From: Sycon ciliatum
Taxonomy: Eukaryota; Porifera; Calcarea; Leucosolenida; Sycettidae
Reading direction: 5' to 3'
DNA: 64,000 bases
Assembly: GCF_964019385.1 (NCBI RefSeq)
Contig: NC_088646.1
Location: 41,657,208 to 41,721,207 of the forward strand
In this document: positions 31,325-42,996 of the stretch, piece after piece
How the letters are laid out: the number at the start of each line of letters is the position of its first letter
Numbering within the stretch: position 1 is the first letter of the stretch
Translations under genes and position numbers: made by a program
Notes under the pieces: generated by a model
Database searches by the model: none
What the model was told of the DNA's origin: nothing
Seen by the model: the letters and a program-made list of their open reading frames with translations, nothing else

Positions 31325-32600
31325 TATATAACGACTTTCCTCTTGTAGCCAGTGCAGGCTAAATTTTATTTTTCAAGGAAACCCTTCGAAAATGGTACCA
31401 ATCGATTCAGCATGGCATTTTCATTCCTCCTGCAAAGTTTCAGCTGATTTGGAGTCATGACAAGGACGCTATGGCGATTTGAAGATCGAAAAACTTCACT
31501 TTTGTTTGTCAAGAAGAAAGTACATGATCGCACACAAATCATACAACCCGTGTGGCACAATGATTTTTGAACGAAGTTGATCCGCGGACCCCGCGGCCCG
31601 TGCTTCGCGCATGCATGCATGCATACTGCATGCACACACACAGTACACTGTACAGAGGCTTTTTTGAACGCAGATATGTAGTTCTTCGTCTTCTTCGAAA
31701 TGTCTTCCAAATGCGTGGTGCTGATGTTGTTCTCAGCTTCGTCAAGGCAGAATGCAGCTGCATGTGATGCTCCTGTGTGTTCATGCATGTTCTCTTTTCG
31801 CGTCTCGACATTGTAGCGTCCAGTCTCAGCTCGACTGGAGAAGATTGAGGAGACTATGCTTTGATCCACATGGAAAACTCGATGAAATTTGGTAATTATC
31901 GTCGGGCGCTAAAAAGCGCTGGGGAGCATGGGGCTAAAACTTCGTAGCAGTCATCCCTACCATGACAGGCATCGACTGGTATATGTTCCATTCTGTTCCC
32001 AACCACTACGGGTAGTCTGCGAAGCTTTCTTCTTCGCCGATTCTCGGACAGATCGTACGTCTTCGCACTGTATCTCTCGTCTCCCTCAACGGATCAAAAC
32101 ACGGTTTTCGCCAGGACGAACACAAACCCCCAGATTTCGCGGCGGCAACATCTTCGAGTAGGGAAAAGCTAGCAACTAACCAGGAATCGCCAAAAAACAC
32201 GTGAAATACTCAGTGTGATTTGCGACAGCTGTCATTGTGCCGTCGCACCATGCATGTACCATGCACGGGAATGGAACACGGATGAGTCGTTTTATTACGA
32301 CAGCCTGCACTGGCTACCTCTTGTATCAGGCTGAGTGGCATGCATGACTGTAGACACATGTCTGTGTCACATGCCCAGACCTCTGGGCCACTCCACGCGT
32401 GCTGGTCATTGCACATTGTAGCCACAGTTCAGCGGTGTAGTTGCTATGCACGACTTTTGGCTTGAACTATGCATGCAAGCCACATGCACACACGTCTGGA
32501 ATCCATATGCATTATATTATGCACAGGCATATCTGCAATGCATTTCTGTCATTTTTATATACATGTACATATTGCATACTATTTTGTGAATTTCTGCTTT
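31325..32600. other. Intronic, no gene recognised
   Basis: Several medium open frames overlap on both strands (31366-31869 and 31539-31811) without recognisable domains. Not called. Confidence 0.4.
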
Positions 32601-32602
32601 TA

Positions 32603-32750
32603 CAGTGCAGTGTTGCTCAATGAAATCCAGTCGTGTCACTCAAGTACGCGCTGAGCGTTCCGCAGCCCTAGACTTGAGAATACTGGGCTGTGAAATGATG
32701 CAAGGCGCAAACCTGAGGGACGCAACTGGATTTCATTGAACAGCACTGTG
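32603..32750. mobile_element. Short TA-flanked MITE in receptor intron 1
   Basis: The ends CAGTGCAGTGTTGCTCAATG and CATTGAACAGCACTGTG are imperfect inverse repeats sharing TGAAATCCAGT, flanked by TA (32601-32602 and 32751-32752). 148 bp, 73 bp downstream of the exon 1 donor in the direction of transcription. Confidence 0.65.
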
Positions 32751-32822
32751 TAGTGTTCTACATGTAGTACATGATTGTATTACTAATGTAGTGCTACATG
32801 ATCTAACCAGATATTTTCTTAC

Positions 32823-32952
32823 CATTCTGCTGCTGGGCCGTACACCTGCCAGCATATAACACGTACAACAGCAGCTGAATCAGAACTTTTGCCGATGCGT
32901 CCAAGCGCCATCGTTGTTGACCATTTGCACTGCCACTGGTCACACGTAGCAT
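32823..32952 (-). CDS. Receptor exon 1: start codon and signal peptide
   Basis: An ATG at 32952-32950 opens a 43-codon frame with a basic N-terminal region, a hydrophobic core (VLIQLLLYVLYA) and a plausible cleavage site around CTA-QQQ. It ends AAT G|GTAAGAAAAT, a strong donor in phase 1. Signal-peptide exons ending in phase 1 are typical of modular surface proteins. The open frame extends upstream to 33005, where a weaker phase-1 acceptor (GGTGAAG|TG) exists, so this could alternatively be an internal 183-bp exon. Confidence 0.55.
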
Positions 32953-33565
32953 TCTGAATTCTGGTACTTGACGTTCCACTGTCAAGATGAGCTCTTCCAG
33001 TTCCACTTCACCACCAATAGTAAAAAATACTTCTAGTTCTAGCTTTCAGCAAGGCTGCCTATCAGTCAATCGACTAGAATGTGTTAGATTTGGTGGACGG
33101 ATCCAAAACTACCTGATACGATACGTGTACACTGACTGTTGCACTACTGTAGGCGACAACCACCTCCGTGGTTTGCAAAGAATAAGATTTCGCTGAATCA
33201 GATTTTACTCAAAGGGTGGCCAAAACCTGTCTCACTAGTTGTTCGTCTTGGCCCTGTCAGGCCTTCACCTCTAGACTAATCTATAGAGACTGCACTCTCT
33301 ATCGTTCAGGATGAGAAAATGCTCACTGGTCCTGCGAAACAATCCACACATAGCCTTGCAGCGTACGGCAAACCGTAGTTATCGCGGACAGCCGAGCAGC
33401 AGGCAAAAGCCACGCGCGTGGCTAGGCGCGCAACTCGGGGGTGTCTGGCATGCAACGGCGGGCAACCGTACTAGGGAAAGCCCAGGTTGCACCATGAGCA
33501 GTGTACGCCGCGCCCACATGCACAGGCGAGACTACCCCATATTTGCATGAAGGTTGTACAAGCTA
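32953..33565. other. Upstream flank of receptor exon 1
   Basis: Expected to contain the 5' UTR and promoter if exon 1 is correct. I see no TATA box or CpG-rich block that I would call. Confidence 0.3.
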
Positions 33566-33827
33566 CAGTCCATTTCAAAACTATACGCGTACCTTCTATT
33601 ATAGGCAAAAACCGTTATGCCAGCATCTATACCACATAAAATCTGTGATCACTTTGTGCATAAATATTTCCAAATTGGGCGTCTGTTATCCAATCCTTTA
33701 GAAACTATGAGAGTAACTAGCTTGTGGAGCGATCCTGAGCAATATTCCGAAAACTATTCTCAAAAAGTTCCAGCCAAATTTGAAATATTTCAAAAACCCT
33801 ACGCGTCTATAGTTTTGAAATGCACTG
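33566..33827. mobile_element. TA-flanked MITE with CAGTSCATTTCAAAAC ends
   Basis: The ends CAGTCCATTTCAAAACTATA and TATAGTTTTGAAATGCACTG are inverse repeats with one mismatch, flanked by TA (33564-33565 and 33828-33829). 262 bp, Tc1/mariner-type. Confidence 0.85.
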
Positions 33828-34117
33828 TAGTATTGATGCAAGGATTACTACAGACAGGGCTCATGTATGGTGCCTACATAATAGTCTTAGGAAGCAGGTT
33901 CTTTCGTGGCACGAAAGGGCTCCAGCTGCAGCGCGCGTACTTCAGCCAAGCGGCAATGCATAGTACATTTCTGCCATGTGAACACAATAATAGAAAAGCT
34001 GACAGGATCGCTTTAATGAAACCGAGCATGCAAGATAAACTGCAACAAGGCGGTACGGGGAAGAGGTAGAGGCGGTACGGGGAAAGGACTAGTACAGTGC
34101 CAGGCAGAGACAGGCGG

Positions 34118-34246
34118 TTTGGCAAGCGTGCACCGGACATCGAACAGGTGGCGCCATGGCTCGATGAAATGAAAATCCGCCATACATGTATATGGCGGAT
34201 TTTCATTTCATCGAGCCAACTGTTCGATGTACGGTGCAAGCTTGCT
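34118..34246. repeat. Near-perfect hairpin
   Basis: The core 34156-34219 is a perfect inverted repeat of 28 bp per arm around a 4-8 nt centre (outer ends TGGCTCGATGAAATG and CATTTCATCGAGCCA). Flanking sequence continues the pairing imperfectly (ACATCGAACAG against CTGTTCGATGT, then GCAAGCGTGC against GTGCAAGCTTGC). Confidence 0.85.
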
Positions 34247-34458
34247 GTCTGAACTCGGACACTCAATGTGTAAACGGAATCGTTGTACACAATAAGAACG
34301 CCAAAAAGGGACAAAATAAACAAAAGTCGACAGCAGTTTGTCGCACTGGTACTTCCTCCAAGGCGGTATGGCGGAGAAATGCATATCACGTATGGAAAAG
34401 GCGAAGTCCCCGGTACGCGGTGGCCATCGGACCAACGATAACAGACACCACCATGGAA

Positions 34459-34884
34459 AATTATAGCAATAAAAACTGCTTTATGGCAGTTTTCTAAAAA
34501 AAGTTATTGTGTTCTAGGCCATGGACCCCGTCTAAAAAGTAAGAAATTAACGAAATGTGATAGCTGAAAATTAAAATTTCACACAAAACCTCACAATAAT
34601 CACAACACTTGAAATGCTGCTTTCAACACTAAACTTGTACTCCACCAACAATTGGCGACATGCATGTCATGCATGCATGCATAGGAAAGAGGATCACGAG
34701 GAGAAAAGGTCTTCTACATGTTGCTTTTCATTCTGTGTGTGATTATTGTGAGGTTTTGTGTGAAATTTTAATTTTCAGCTATCACATTTCGTTAATTTCT
34801 TACTTTTTAGACGGGGTCCATGGCCTAGAACACAATAACTTTATTTAGAAAACTGCCATAAAGCAGTTTTTATTGCTATAATTT
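34459..34884. mobile_element. Foldback MITE with about 148-bp arms
   Basis: 34459-34606 and 34738-34884 are inverse copies with very few differences (ends ATTATAGCAATAAAAAC and GTTTTTATTGCTATAAT) around a spacer of about 130 bp. Non-coding. No clear target duplication. Confidence 0.85.
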
Positions 34885-36494
34885 CTTCTGTTTTTTCTGT
34901 CACCAATCAATGAAATGCCCTATCAATATGTAAATGATGGCCTTCACATCATATCAATACCGTATTATACGCATTGATGTGCAAGCCTTTTCTTGCAGAA
35001 AATGGGACTAGCATGTTCTTCAGCTGCGGGGATACATGTGAGTAGTGGTGGACCGTGGTGATACCTTTTTTATACGGAGGTCATTCTGTGCATGTTGCTG
35101 TAGCAGAATTTCATGACTCTGTCATAAAATTGTCTTGCCTTTCAGATATTTCAGATTTCCCCAGGCGAAGCGCCAGCACCCCAAATCAAGACTTTTTTAT
35201 TTTCCGTGGCGGGAAATCGAGCTTTTCTAGGTATCTACAGCCTGTAGAAATTCAACGCTGAGAATTTCCAACTATTGTCCGGCTTTGGTCCTCTGCCACC
35301 GACATATCCTTTGAAGGAGAATGCTGAAACCAGTTGGTTGCTCTTCAGTAGTTCTTTCTCTATCGTATACATATTTTTGTATGTCGACACATGCCGTGTG
35401 CGACGACGTAGACACTTCTCAACACTTGAGTGACTTGAATTTGGCCATGATGACCGAATGTCATTGGACCGTGGAGTCGAGTAGAGGGCTCAGGCTCGAT
35501 CGGCACAACGGGTACGTATAGCACAAGGGTAGGGCTAATGATATATCAAGTTGTTTGCTGTGCACAACCTTGGGGCGGAATTCGGCACGAAATTCTCAGC
35601 TCGCCAACTGTTGAGTATACCATGCAATACGTAGGTTTAAACTCATGTTACAGTGCTATCACGGTTGCAACCCTCTTTCAAAATGGTGACATAGCCAACA
35701 ACCACATAATCAAGAGTCCATAATGGACTCTTGACATAATCCATATCAAATCTTGCCCCTTGTTTTCTTTCTAAGTGTGAGAAATAGAAATAATACCAGT
35801 CCTAATCATTGACATTGGAAAATGCAAATCACGGTCTATTATCGACACATTGTACTGTCACGGACATGGAAATCCAGTCGATTGACCGGGGCCGGCGCCC
35901 TCAGCGCGTACAGAACGTTGCATGCAGTGCACATGTTGATCCAATGCGACCAGCAGCAGCGCATGATAAACCGTGCTACGGCTGCATGGCCAGCGCCTTG
36001 GGGCCGCTATACGTGCGACCGGATTTCCATGTCCACGACAGTACATGTAGTACCATGCAGCCTGGTAGTGCATTTGGAGCAGGAAAGTGAATGGTAGCAC
36101 TGCGGTGGTGAACACATGAGCTGATGACAACCATCGTCGTCTTGTTGGTTTGTGTTGTCACCAGTTCATTGCAGGTTGAACGAGGAATGAACGTCTACTC
36201 TTTCTTTCCAAAACTGGCTGGGCACACGCCAATGAGACGGAAGCTAGTGCCAAACCAGTCCTTGGAAGTTTTGTTGTGCTGCTGGACTTTTAATCATCAT
36301 GTAAAGTATATTCCGGTTTCTGAGTCTTCGTGTGCGCCTGAAGAGCTACACTGTGTAGAGATGTTGGAAGTTTATCCTGCTCACGACACTGCACCAAGTA
36401 CAAGCACTTCCCCGGCACTGCCTGAGCCCTGTTCTATGTTTACTGTGACCAGGAGAAACAACTAGAAATTTGGAGCTTGAGCTGGAATGCTGGT

Positions 36495-36594
<100 letters not shown>

Positions 36595-36792
36595 ACGTTC
36601 TGCCACTGTCCGAAACCGGTGCATGTGCTAGCATGTCGAAGCGCATTGTGTCTGAGTCACGTACTCACTCTCCTGCTCCTCCCTCATATGCCCAAGACAG
36701 TATGACCCACTGTGAATGCAGTTCATGCCCACATGTGAACTTGTGTGATTCTCTTGTAGTAAGCTGACACGTGTGTACTTGCACGTGTTGTG

Positions 36793-36796
<4 letters not shown>

Positions 36797-36833
<37 letters not shown>

Positions 36834-36838
36834 GTGTG
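36797..36838. repeat. (TG)n microsatellite
   Basis: Followed by further TG/CG-rich sequence to about 37010. Confidence 0.9.
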
Positions 36839-38326
36839 TATCTATGGGACTGCGTTCTCCTATTCTCTCTCTCCGGTGCCTTCGAGGCCCACGCAACCCT
36901 TGTGGCAGTGGCTCGACAGCACAGGGCAGGAGTGTGCGCGCGTGCATGTGTATATGTGTGTGTGCGCGCACGCGTGTGTGCATGTGCATGTGTGGGTGTG
37001 CGCGCGTGCATGCAGATGCGCTGATGCTCAGCTCTCCAGAATTATGTCCGTGTGCGTAGCCAGTGTATGGTGGCAACATAGCCTTCCTTCATGTATAATT
37101 GTATATGTGTATGCGCATACTATTTGGGATGCTTTACTGTTTTTGGTGGGATCCAGTTACATAGTTTTCTGTTCAATTATTTATGTTTATACAGTTGCTG
37201 TATTTGTAGTGCAACTTTATGTCTTTCTGCTGGTCAAATTGTCGTCTTGATGGTGTTCTAATACTGATATACATAGAAAATATTACCCTCAGAAAGTGTG
37301 CTCGTTGTGAAGTTGTCCTTCTTTGGGCTCAAACCATTGCTCGTGTATAGGTAGATACATATCAGTGGGTTCGATTGGTGGCGAGAGGTCAGCCTAAATT
37401 GTTTGGGGCGGAATTCGGCACGAAATCCACGCTGAGTACTTTTTGACGACGAGTTGCGTCGGTCTTGAAAACTCTGGCGAGAAAGCGAGGAAAATGATGT
37501 CGCTTGGAGCTTTCCGCGAAACTTAGGGCAGCTAATGCCCGCACCTTCCCAAACATTGCCTCGGAACAAGACGATACCACCAGGGAAGCTCTTGTGTGCA
37601 AGGGATAAAATAGTCTCTTTTTGGCGATATTGAGCTGAGTTTCAAATTTCCCGGGCCTGGGGTCGGATTTGGAAAATAAAAGTGCAACTTTTAGGGCTCT
37701 TTTTCGGTGCTGGCGCTTCGCCTATCCCCACCCTCGATCAGATTTATTTGAGAAATGTAACCAGGTGCGTGTCGCAGATGTTTTTGTTGATTCTGTGTTT
37801 ATAATGGTTTATAATCATGGGTTATCGTGATAAGGTCATCCTGCACCATATTGCACTGAAATCGTAACCCTGTTGATGTCGATACAACTTTTGGAAGTAG
37901 TTCAATGACTTCGAACTGTTAGTCCACGATTTTCTAAAACAACACAGCAAAGGAGGAACAATAAACATGTATTAAAATGTAAACAAATACATTGCTGAGT
38001 CCGACACCTCGTTCCACCAACTACACTGATCCTGAGGATAAAAGGGGCAAGGCTATGGTTGGAGGTACTGAGAGATAAACAAGGCACTCCATAATAATAG
38101 AATCGTACACATTTTTGGTGAGTATGAATGATATCCAGTCGAACCTCTTTAGGATGAACACCAAGGGACCGATGATATTTATTCTGTGAGTTTGTCTTAA
38201 CCTATTTTATAACCAGTGAATACAATTATTTCTCCAATAGACATACGAATAGATTTCTTCTACAGCGAAAGATTCTAAGCCACACCAACTCATTGACTCG
38301 TCTCGTATGAAACAAATGTGTCACTA

Positions 38327-38603
38327 GAGAGGTTCTGCAAAACGAAAATGCGTACAAACAGTCGTTCCACGTCCTGAAGTGCGAAACTTCGCACAAACTT
38401 TCGCAACTTTGGACGCGAAACTTGCAGGGAACGCGAAATGAACAGTCGTACACACTTTCGTGAGATCGGGTCATGGCGTACGTGCACTTGGCCCGCGCAA
38501 ACTACGAAAACGTGCAGAACGCAAAGTTTGTGCAAAAATTCGTACACACTTTCGCAATGACTGTCGCGAAACTTGTTCGAATTTTCGTTTTGCAGAACCT
38601 CTC
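38327..38603. mobile_element. TA-flanked MITE (GAGAGGTTCTGCAAAACG ends), left-arm copy
   Basis: The ends GAGAGGTTCTGCAAAACG and CGTTTTGCAGAACCTCTC are inverse, flanked by TA (38325-38326 and 38604-38605). 277 bp. The allelic copy in the right arm is 62251-62520, so it inserted before the arms were duplicated. Confidence 0.85.
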
Positions 38604-39531
38604 TACTGAACGTTTCTTTAGCAACATGACGGCAACTGAAACAGCAACAGAGAAAGTACGATACATGTACAGCACATTCTTGCAGGTACTACAAACAGAT
38701 TGCAGATCGTAATTCTTGCCTTGGCGGCACGAAACTTCATTTGGGGCAGTGCAATCTCGGCGGAACTCACAAATAATAAATCAAACAGCCCAGACTCGAG
38801 TAAACAAATCTAATCATACAAGTTTACTGAACCTCTCCACAATGGAGATTTTCCCTGATATGCGAATTTATTTTGCAAACTCGGTCAATGGGTCCTTGAA
38901 CCTTTCCCTCCAGATTGGGAACTGCCAACGATAGTATGCCACTGACCAGTGCCTTACTTGTAACGTACCAATGTACAATGAATATGAGTATTTCGACAAC
39001 ACATCTAACATAAGCCTTACCGTCAAGAAGGTGAACTCGCGTTCTTCGCACACTGTAGACAAGGGCAAAGAGGTAAAAATGGATCTAAATCCGAATAAAA
39101 TCAGCACACGTTTCCGTAAATGAAAGGGTGAGCATAAGCAAATGAATCGAAGGAAACCGGTCAACTCAGAGATCACCTGTCATCGAGTATTCCGTAAAAG
39201 GGGGCCTCGGCAGCGGAAAAGCTAATTTTAGAAAAGAGATCCTGCCAGCTTTTCCATTATTTATTGCATTCCGCCCAAAATGAGCACACTTTTCGTAAAT
39301 GAAAGAGTCAACACAAGCAAAAGAATCAAAGGTAACTGGTCAACTCACCTGTCGATATTGAGTAATATTCCGCGAAAGGAGGTCTCAGCAGCGCCGAAAC
39401 GAAATAAGCCAGGCCAGGATCTAGGAGACGAAATATCCGAAACAGCTCATACAAGAAGCAGTTCCAAAGGAGGAAGTTCCTCGCGCATGCACATCCGAAC
39501 ACGGACTGCATGCACTGCATGCAACACAATA

Positions 39532-39829
39532 GAGAGGTTCTGCTATACGGAACTACGTACCAAATTCCGTGTCAACTGCAGTGCAGTTTGACACGGATTT
39601 TTCCTACGTTGCACCGGTTCTGCTGTACGTAGCATGCACGAAGCATGCACGAACACCCCGCCACATATGTACTCTGTACGCTCACTTTTCACACGGAGTC
39701 CAGTCCGTGTGAAGCGAGCTTCACACGGAAAACGGTATGAAAAAATCAGTATCAAGCTAAATCCCGTACCGCGCGCGGCGAAGTTTCCATACGTACTTTG
39801 GCACGTTATACCGTGTGGCAGAACCTCAC
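39532..39829. mobile_element. TA-flanked MITE (GAGAGGTTCTGCTATACGG ends)
   Basis: The ends GAGAGGTTCTGCTATACGG and CCGTGTGGCAGAACCTCAC are imperfect inverse, flanked by TA (39530-39531 and 39830-39831). The right arm lacks it: at 60700-60713 and 44003-44016 the equivalent sequence is uninterrupted ACATTGTGTTGCA. It therefore inserted after arm duplication. Confidence 0.75.
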
Positions 39830-40033
39830 TAATGTCTGCCGTGCACGTGCACAGCACGCGGCTACCAACCGTTGGTAGATCTATACCGTACCGAGCACCT
39901 TACGTAGAGACTTACGTAGCCTAAGTGAAATACCGAGCACCTTACGTAGAAACTTACGTAGCATAGCGGTGTCGTTTTTCTTGCCATGTGAACACAATAA
40001 TAGAAAAGCTGACAGGATCGCTTTTCTAAATAA

Positions 40034-40619
40034 GGCGCGAGAGCTCACCAGGTAATTGGGCCGCGCGCGGCCGCGGGAAGGAAGACAGAAAATAGAGGAC
40101 CCAGCATGGGCCGCATTAGCGCGTGGCAAGCGCAAAATAATGGTGTAAGACGTACTCACGAATTGCGAAGGCCACCACCACGCGAGAGTGCGGCATGCGG
40201 CTGTGTACGAGAGTACGATGCCGGGGCAACGCAGGGTGGACCAAGCTGTGGTGGTGCTACACAGCCTACAGGCAAGAAGAACCTGACCTCAGCAGTTGGA
40301 GGTGGCGATCGCAGTGTCATCATCAGTTCTGGCAGCTAGCTAGCAGTAGCAGATGATCGATGGGCTTGATTTTTTTTCAATACTACCGGTATCAACGAGG
40401 AGCAGCAGGCAACCCTCGTTTCACAATGGTGATTGCGTAATCACATGGCAAAACAACAAAAATGCAACCCCATTCTACAGTGCTTTGATGTGTGTGTCTC
40501 GGGGGAGGGGCGATAACCGTAAAATCCCGCCAGAGCGCCCCTACCTCGTCGACGCTTCGAGTATTTTCAGGTGGGGAGGGCCAAGGGCCTAGGGGTGGAT
40601 GGTATTGATATGATGTGAA
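40034..40619. other. Palindrome centre (spacer), no gene recognised
   Basis: About 1.1 kb separates the arms (40034-41120), including a LINE fragment. The GC-rich left part (GGGCCGCGCGCGGCCGCG at 40060) has no convincing frame. The phrase ATGATGTGAAGGCCATCAT at 40610 recurs inversely at 34935-34955. Confidence 0.5.
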
Positions 40620-40630
40620 GGCCATCATTT

Positions 40631-41107
40631 ATTATTATTATTATTATTATTATGAAAATTAATGACCCAAAGGCAATGTGCCTATCGAGGGGTTCATTTG
40701 ATTGAAAGAACAGTAGATGTAGATGTTTGTACAAAGAGAAGTAGGGATTGATGAGGAGAGAAATGGGGAAAATCAACTGCAAGGTGGCGGAATTCCGTTG
40801 ATTGCATAAGCATAGTCAGCTGTAAATTTCCTGAGGGCAGCTTTGAACTTATAGAGCGAGGCTTCCGATGTTAGACTGGGGGGTAAACAGTTCCATAGAA
40901 TAGCAGTTCGGAACATGAAGAGAGACTTAGACAATGATTTAAATTTGGGAAGAATGATTTTATTTGGTCGTCGCTCACTATATGGATGGGCGAGTTCAAC
41001 TTGCTGCATTCAGTACGCACGTTACATGACAAAGTCACCCTACGAAAACTGTTCGTGCATCTCGTAGTGACTCGTACACCGACCAAATACATGTAAGTCC
41101 ATAATTA
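40631..41107 (-). mobile_element. 5'-truncated LINE fragment in the palindrome centre
   Basis: Flanked by an 11-bp duplication GGCCATCATTT (40620-40630 and 41108-41118). Minus-strand sequence encodes the end of an RT polyprotein (RTAILWNCLPPSLTSEASLY, a typical C-terminal LINE pattern) broken across frames, then a 3' UTR and an (ATA)n tail (40631-40653). Confidence 0.75.
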
Positions 41108-41477
41108 GGCCATCATTTTATATTTAGAAAAGCGATCCTGTCAGCTTTTCTATTGTTCACATGGCAAGAAAAACCACACCGCTATGCTACGTAAGTTTCT
41201 ACGTAAGGACATAGGTGCTCGGTATTTCACTTAGGGTGCGTTTGGTTGGTACGATCTAGAACAGGATCGAACAGCTGGTGCACATGGAGCAGCCTCATGC
41301 CAACCAAACGGTACTCCAGAAACAGAGCACATTTTTGTGGAAAAATGTGCCAAACTTGGTGCATTCTTCAAAATGTGTGTGGGTCACCATGGTCACTTTG
41401 TACGGTACGACGAGTCCAACCCAAAAGCGTATGCACGTGATCATTTGGGACCAAAATCGATGTTCCCGCCAGGTTTC

Positions 41478-42838
41478 TTTTTTTTCTTTTTTTTCACTCT
41501 TTGAGCCTCTTGTACGGGCAAAATAACTCATTTTGTGAAGAATCAACACATAAAACGAACCATCAGATACAGTATTTACAGAGTCTGTCACTCAGTAGGA
41601 TCACTGCACTATGCAGGTTCACTGGATGCGTGCCTCCGCCGCCACTAGCACAGCAGGGGACTCAGGCACGGCAGGAGCAAACATGCTCCTTGAGCCACGC
41701 AGGCACATAGCACCACAACGCACCAGGGCAAACCCAAGGCGGCAGCGCAGCAAGGAGATAATCTGCCCGTATGGCTCCTTACTCTTCTCAGCCAGGAGAG
41801 AGGCGATCCGCGTGAAAAGAGCATTGGCATGCTTGCCATACCCACCAGAGGCAGAAAGCACAACGGGCACGAAGGAGGCATGCTCAACTTCACGTACTCG
41901 CTCCTCGTACTTCCGGCGCTTTTCCTGTTCATGGCGTCTGTAAGTAGCAGCGAGGGAGGTGGCACGATTCGAAGACGCAAAAGGGTTGAACACCCGTACA
42001 TCAATAAAGATGCGCTCGAATCGGCCACCCCACACACCACTAGCCGCAACGTCCAGCCCGTGACAGCTGTGCGATGGCGGAAGGCCTCTCTGGTGACGGG
42101 CTGGAGGTGGGGTTCCACTGTCACGTTGTGAGCGACCTGCCTTAGACTAGTTAGAGCTCTGGCGGTGATGTCCCTCACCTCGTTATGTCGCAGCGTCGGG
42201 AAGCCACCAAACGGGCACGACAGGGCGTGACTCACATTCAGCGGCTTACTGCACACGCAGAGGCTTGGGAGCCGAGGAGGTGTCCAGCCGTACCGGAGGC
42301 ACAGGCCATCCCGGAAATCTCCCTTGCTGAGTGTGAAACCATGGCGGCTGAGGGGGCGGTAGGTCAGCCAGCTGGATGCACCCTTTTCTGAGGCCAGGTC
42401 GAGAACAGGGGCCAGCTCCCGGTGATCCGAGCGAAGAGCGTCAGCCATAGACTTGAACGCGCTCCGCTTCTCGGCCCGAACCGTCGCCTTGAACGTCCGG
42501 AGCTGAGTCAGAGAGTCGCCAAGAGACGACTCCTGCTCCAGCAGGCGAGACACGAGGCTAGCCGTGATCCTTCGGGATGAGGTGTACTGTTCAGCCACTG
42601 AACAAGGGTCTGCCATACCCAGTCCCCCAAGCCGGCAAGGCAGAGAGAGTAGGGAGCGAACAGTTGTCCCAGGTGAAGCCTGACCCGTGATGGCCGGGAT
42701 GAGCCGACCGCTGATTGCGTGTTCCAGCGGTTCAAGCAGGGACGGCGGGATGGAGGAGGTCCGGCAGAGGAAGGACCACTTGTTTTGCAGGCCCTGTGTG
42801 AAGGCGGAGTAGGCGGCCTGTGGCTGCGATGCAGCGAT
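41478..42838 (-). mobile_element. A1-family retrotransposon copy D, 5'-truncated, inside the Harbinger element
   Basis: Flanked by GGTTTC (41472-41477 and 42839-42844), with a minus-strand poly(A)-like end (plus-strand T run 41478-41496). The 3' UTR contains GCCCGTACAAGAGGCT, as in the copy at 9571. Confidence 0.8.
41619..42838 (-). pseudogene. C-terminal half of the RT/nuclease-like ORF, copy D
   Basis: Minus-strand translation follows copy B from SQPHAAYSTF-like residues to the end: LLEPLEHAISG, LPCRLGGLGM, CVCSKPLNVSHALSC (CxC...H...C), then, after a frame shift near 42040, GGRFERIFIDVRVFNPFA and the C-terminal MCLRGSRS. The RT catalytic core is absent because of 5' truncation. It extends further at the C-terminus than copies A1 and B. 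Confidence 0.75.
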
Positions 42839-42996
42839 GGTTTCACTGTGAAAAAGTGAAACTGCTCAGTCTGCTCCGGCCTCGAGGCCGGAGCAAGCAG
42901 AACATGTTCTGGCCGACCCAGAACAGGTGCAGTCCCAACCAAACGCGCTGTTCTGGTGAATCCTGTTCTAGTTCGTACCAACCAAACGCGCCCTTA

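Larger units (their letters stand above)
11444..32952 (-). other. Host gene locus: single-pass membrane receptor with C-type-lectin-like domains (multi-exon)
   Basis: Eight minus-strand coding exons can be supported. From the 5' end they are 32823-32952 (signal peptide), 25242-25625 and 24687-25001 (C-type-lectin-like), 23470-23811, 21871-21969 (EGF-like fragment), 19968-20183, 16331-16678 and 11444-11580 (transmembrane segment and stop). All internal exons are multiples of 3 and every intron found is phase 1, the pattern of shuffled extracellular modules. The predicted protein is type I: secreted start, extracellular modules with many N-glycosylation sequons, one membrane helix and a tail of about 9 residues. 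It should sit at the cell surface and bind a carbohydrate or protein ligand. More exons may exist in the 7.2-kb first intron. Joining the exons is inference, since no transcript data are available. Confidence 0.7.
41234..42993. mobile_element. PIF/Harbinger-type element carrying a LINE copy
   Basis: The ends GGGTGCGTTTGGTTGGTACG and CGTACCAACCAAACGCGCCC are inverse with one mismatch, extending about 35 bp (AGAACAGGAT also shared). Both sides are flanked by TTA (41231-41233 and 42994-42996), the PIF/Harbinger target duplication. No transposase or Myb-like gene is present. Without the LINE at 41478-42838 it is about 400 bp. Confidence 0.82.

Noticed and set aside
35575..35592. AATTCGGCACGA, resembling a cDNA-library adapter, as a sign of vector contamination
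   Set aside because: It occurs twice as part of a longer direct repeat within one TIR element, so a natural repeat is more likely.
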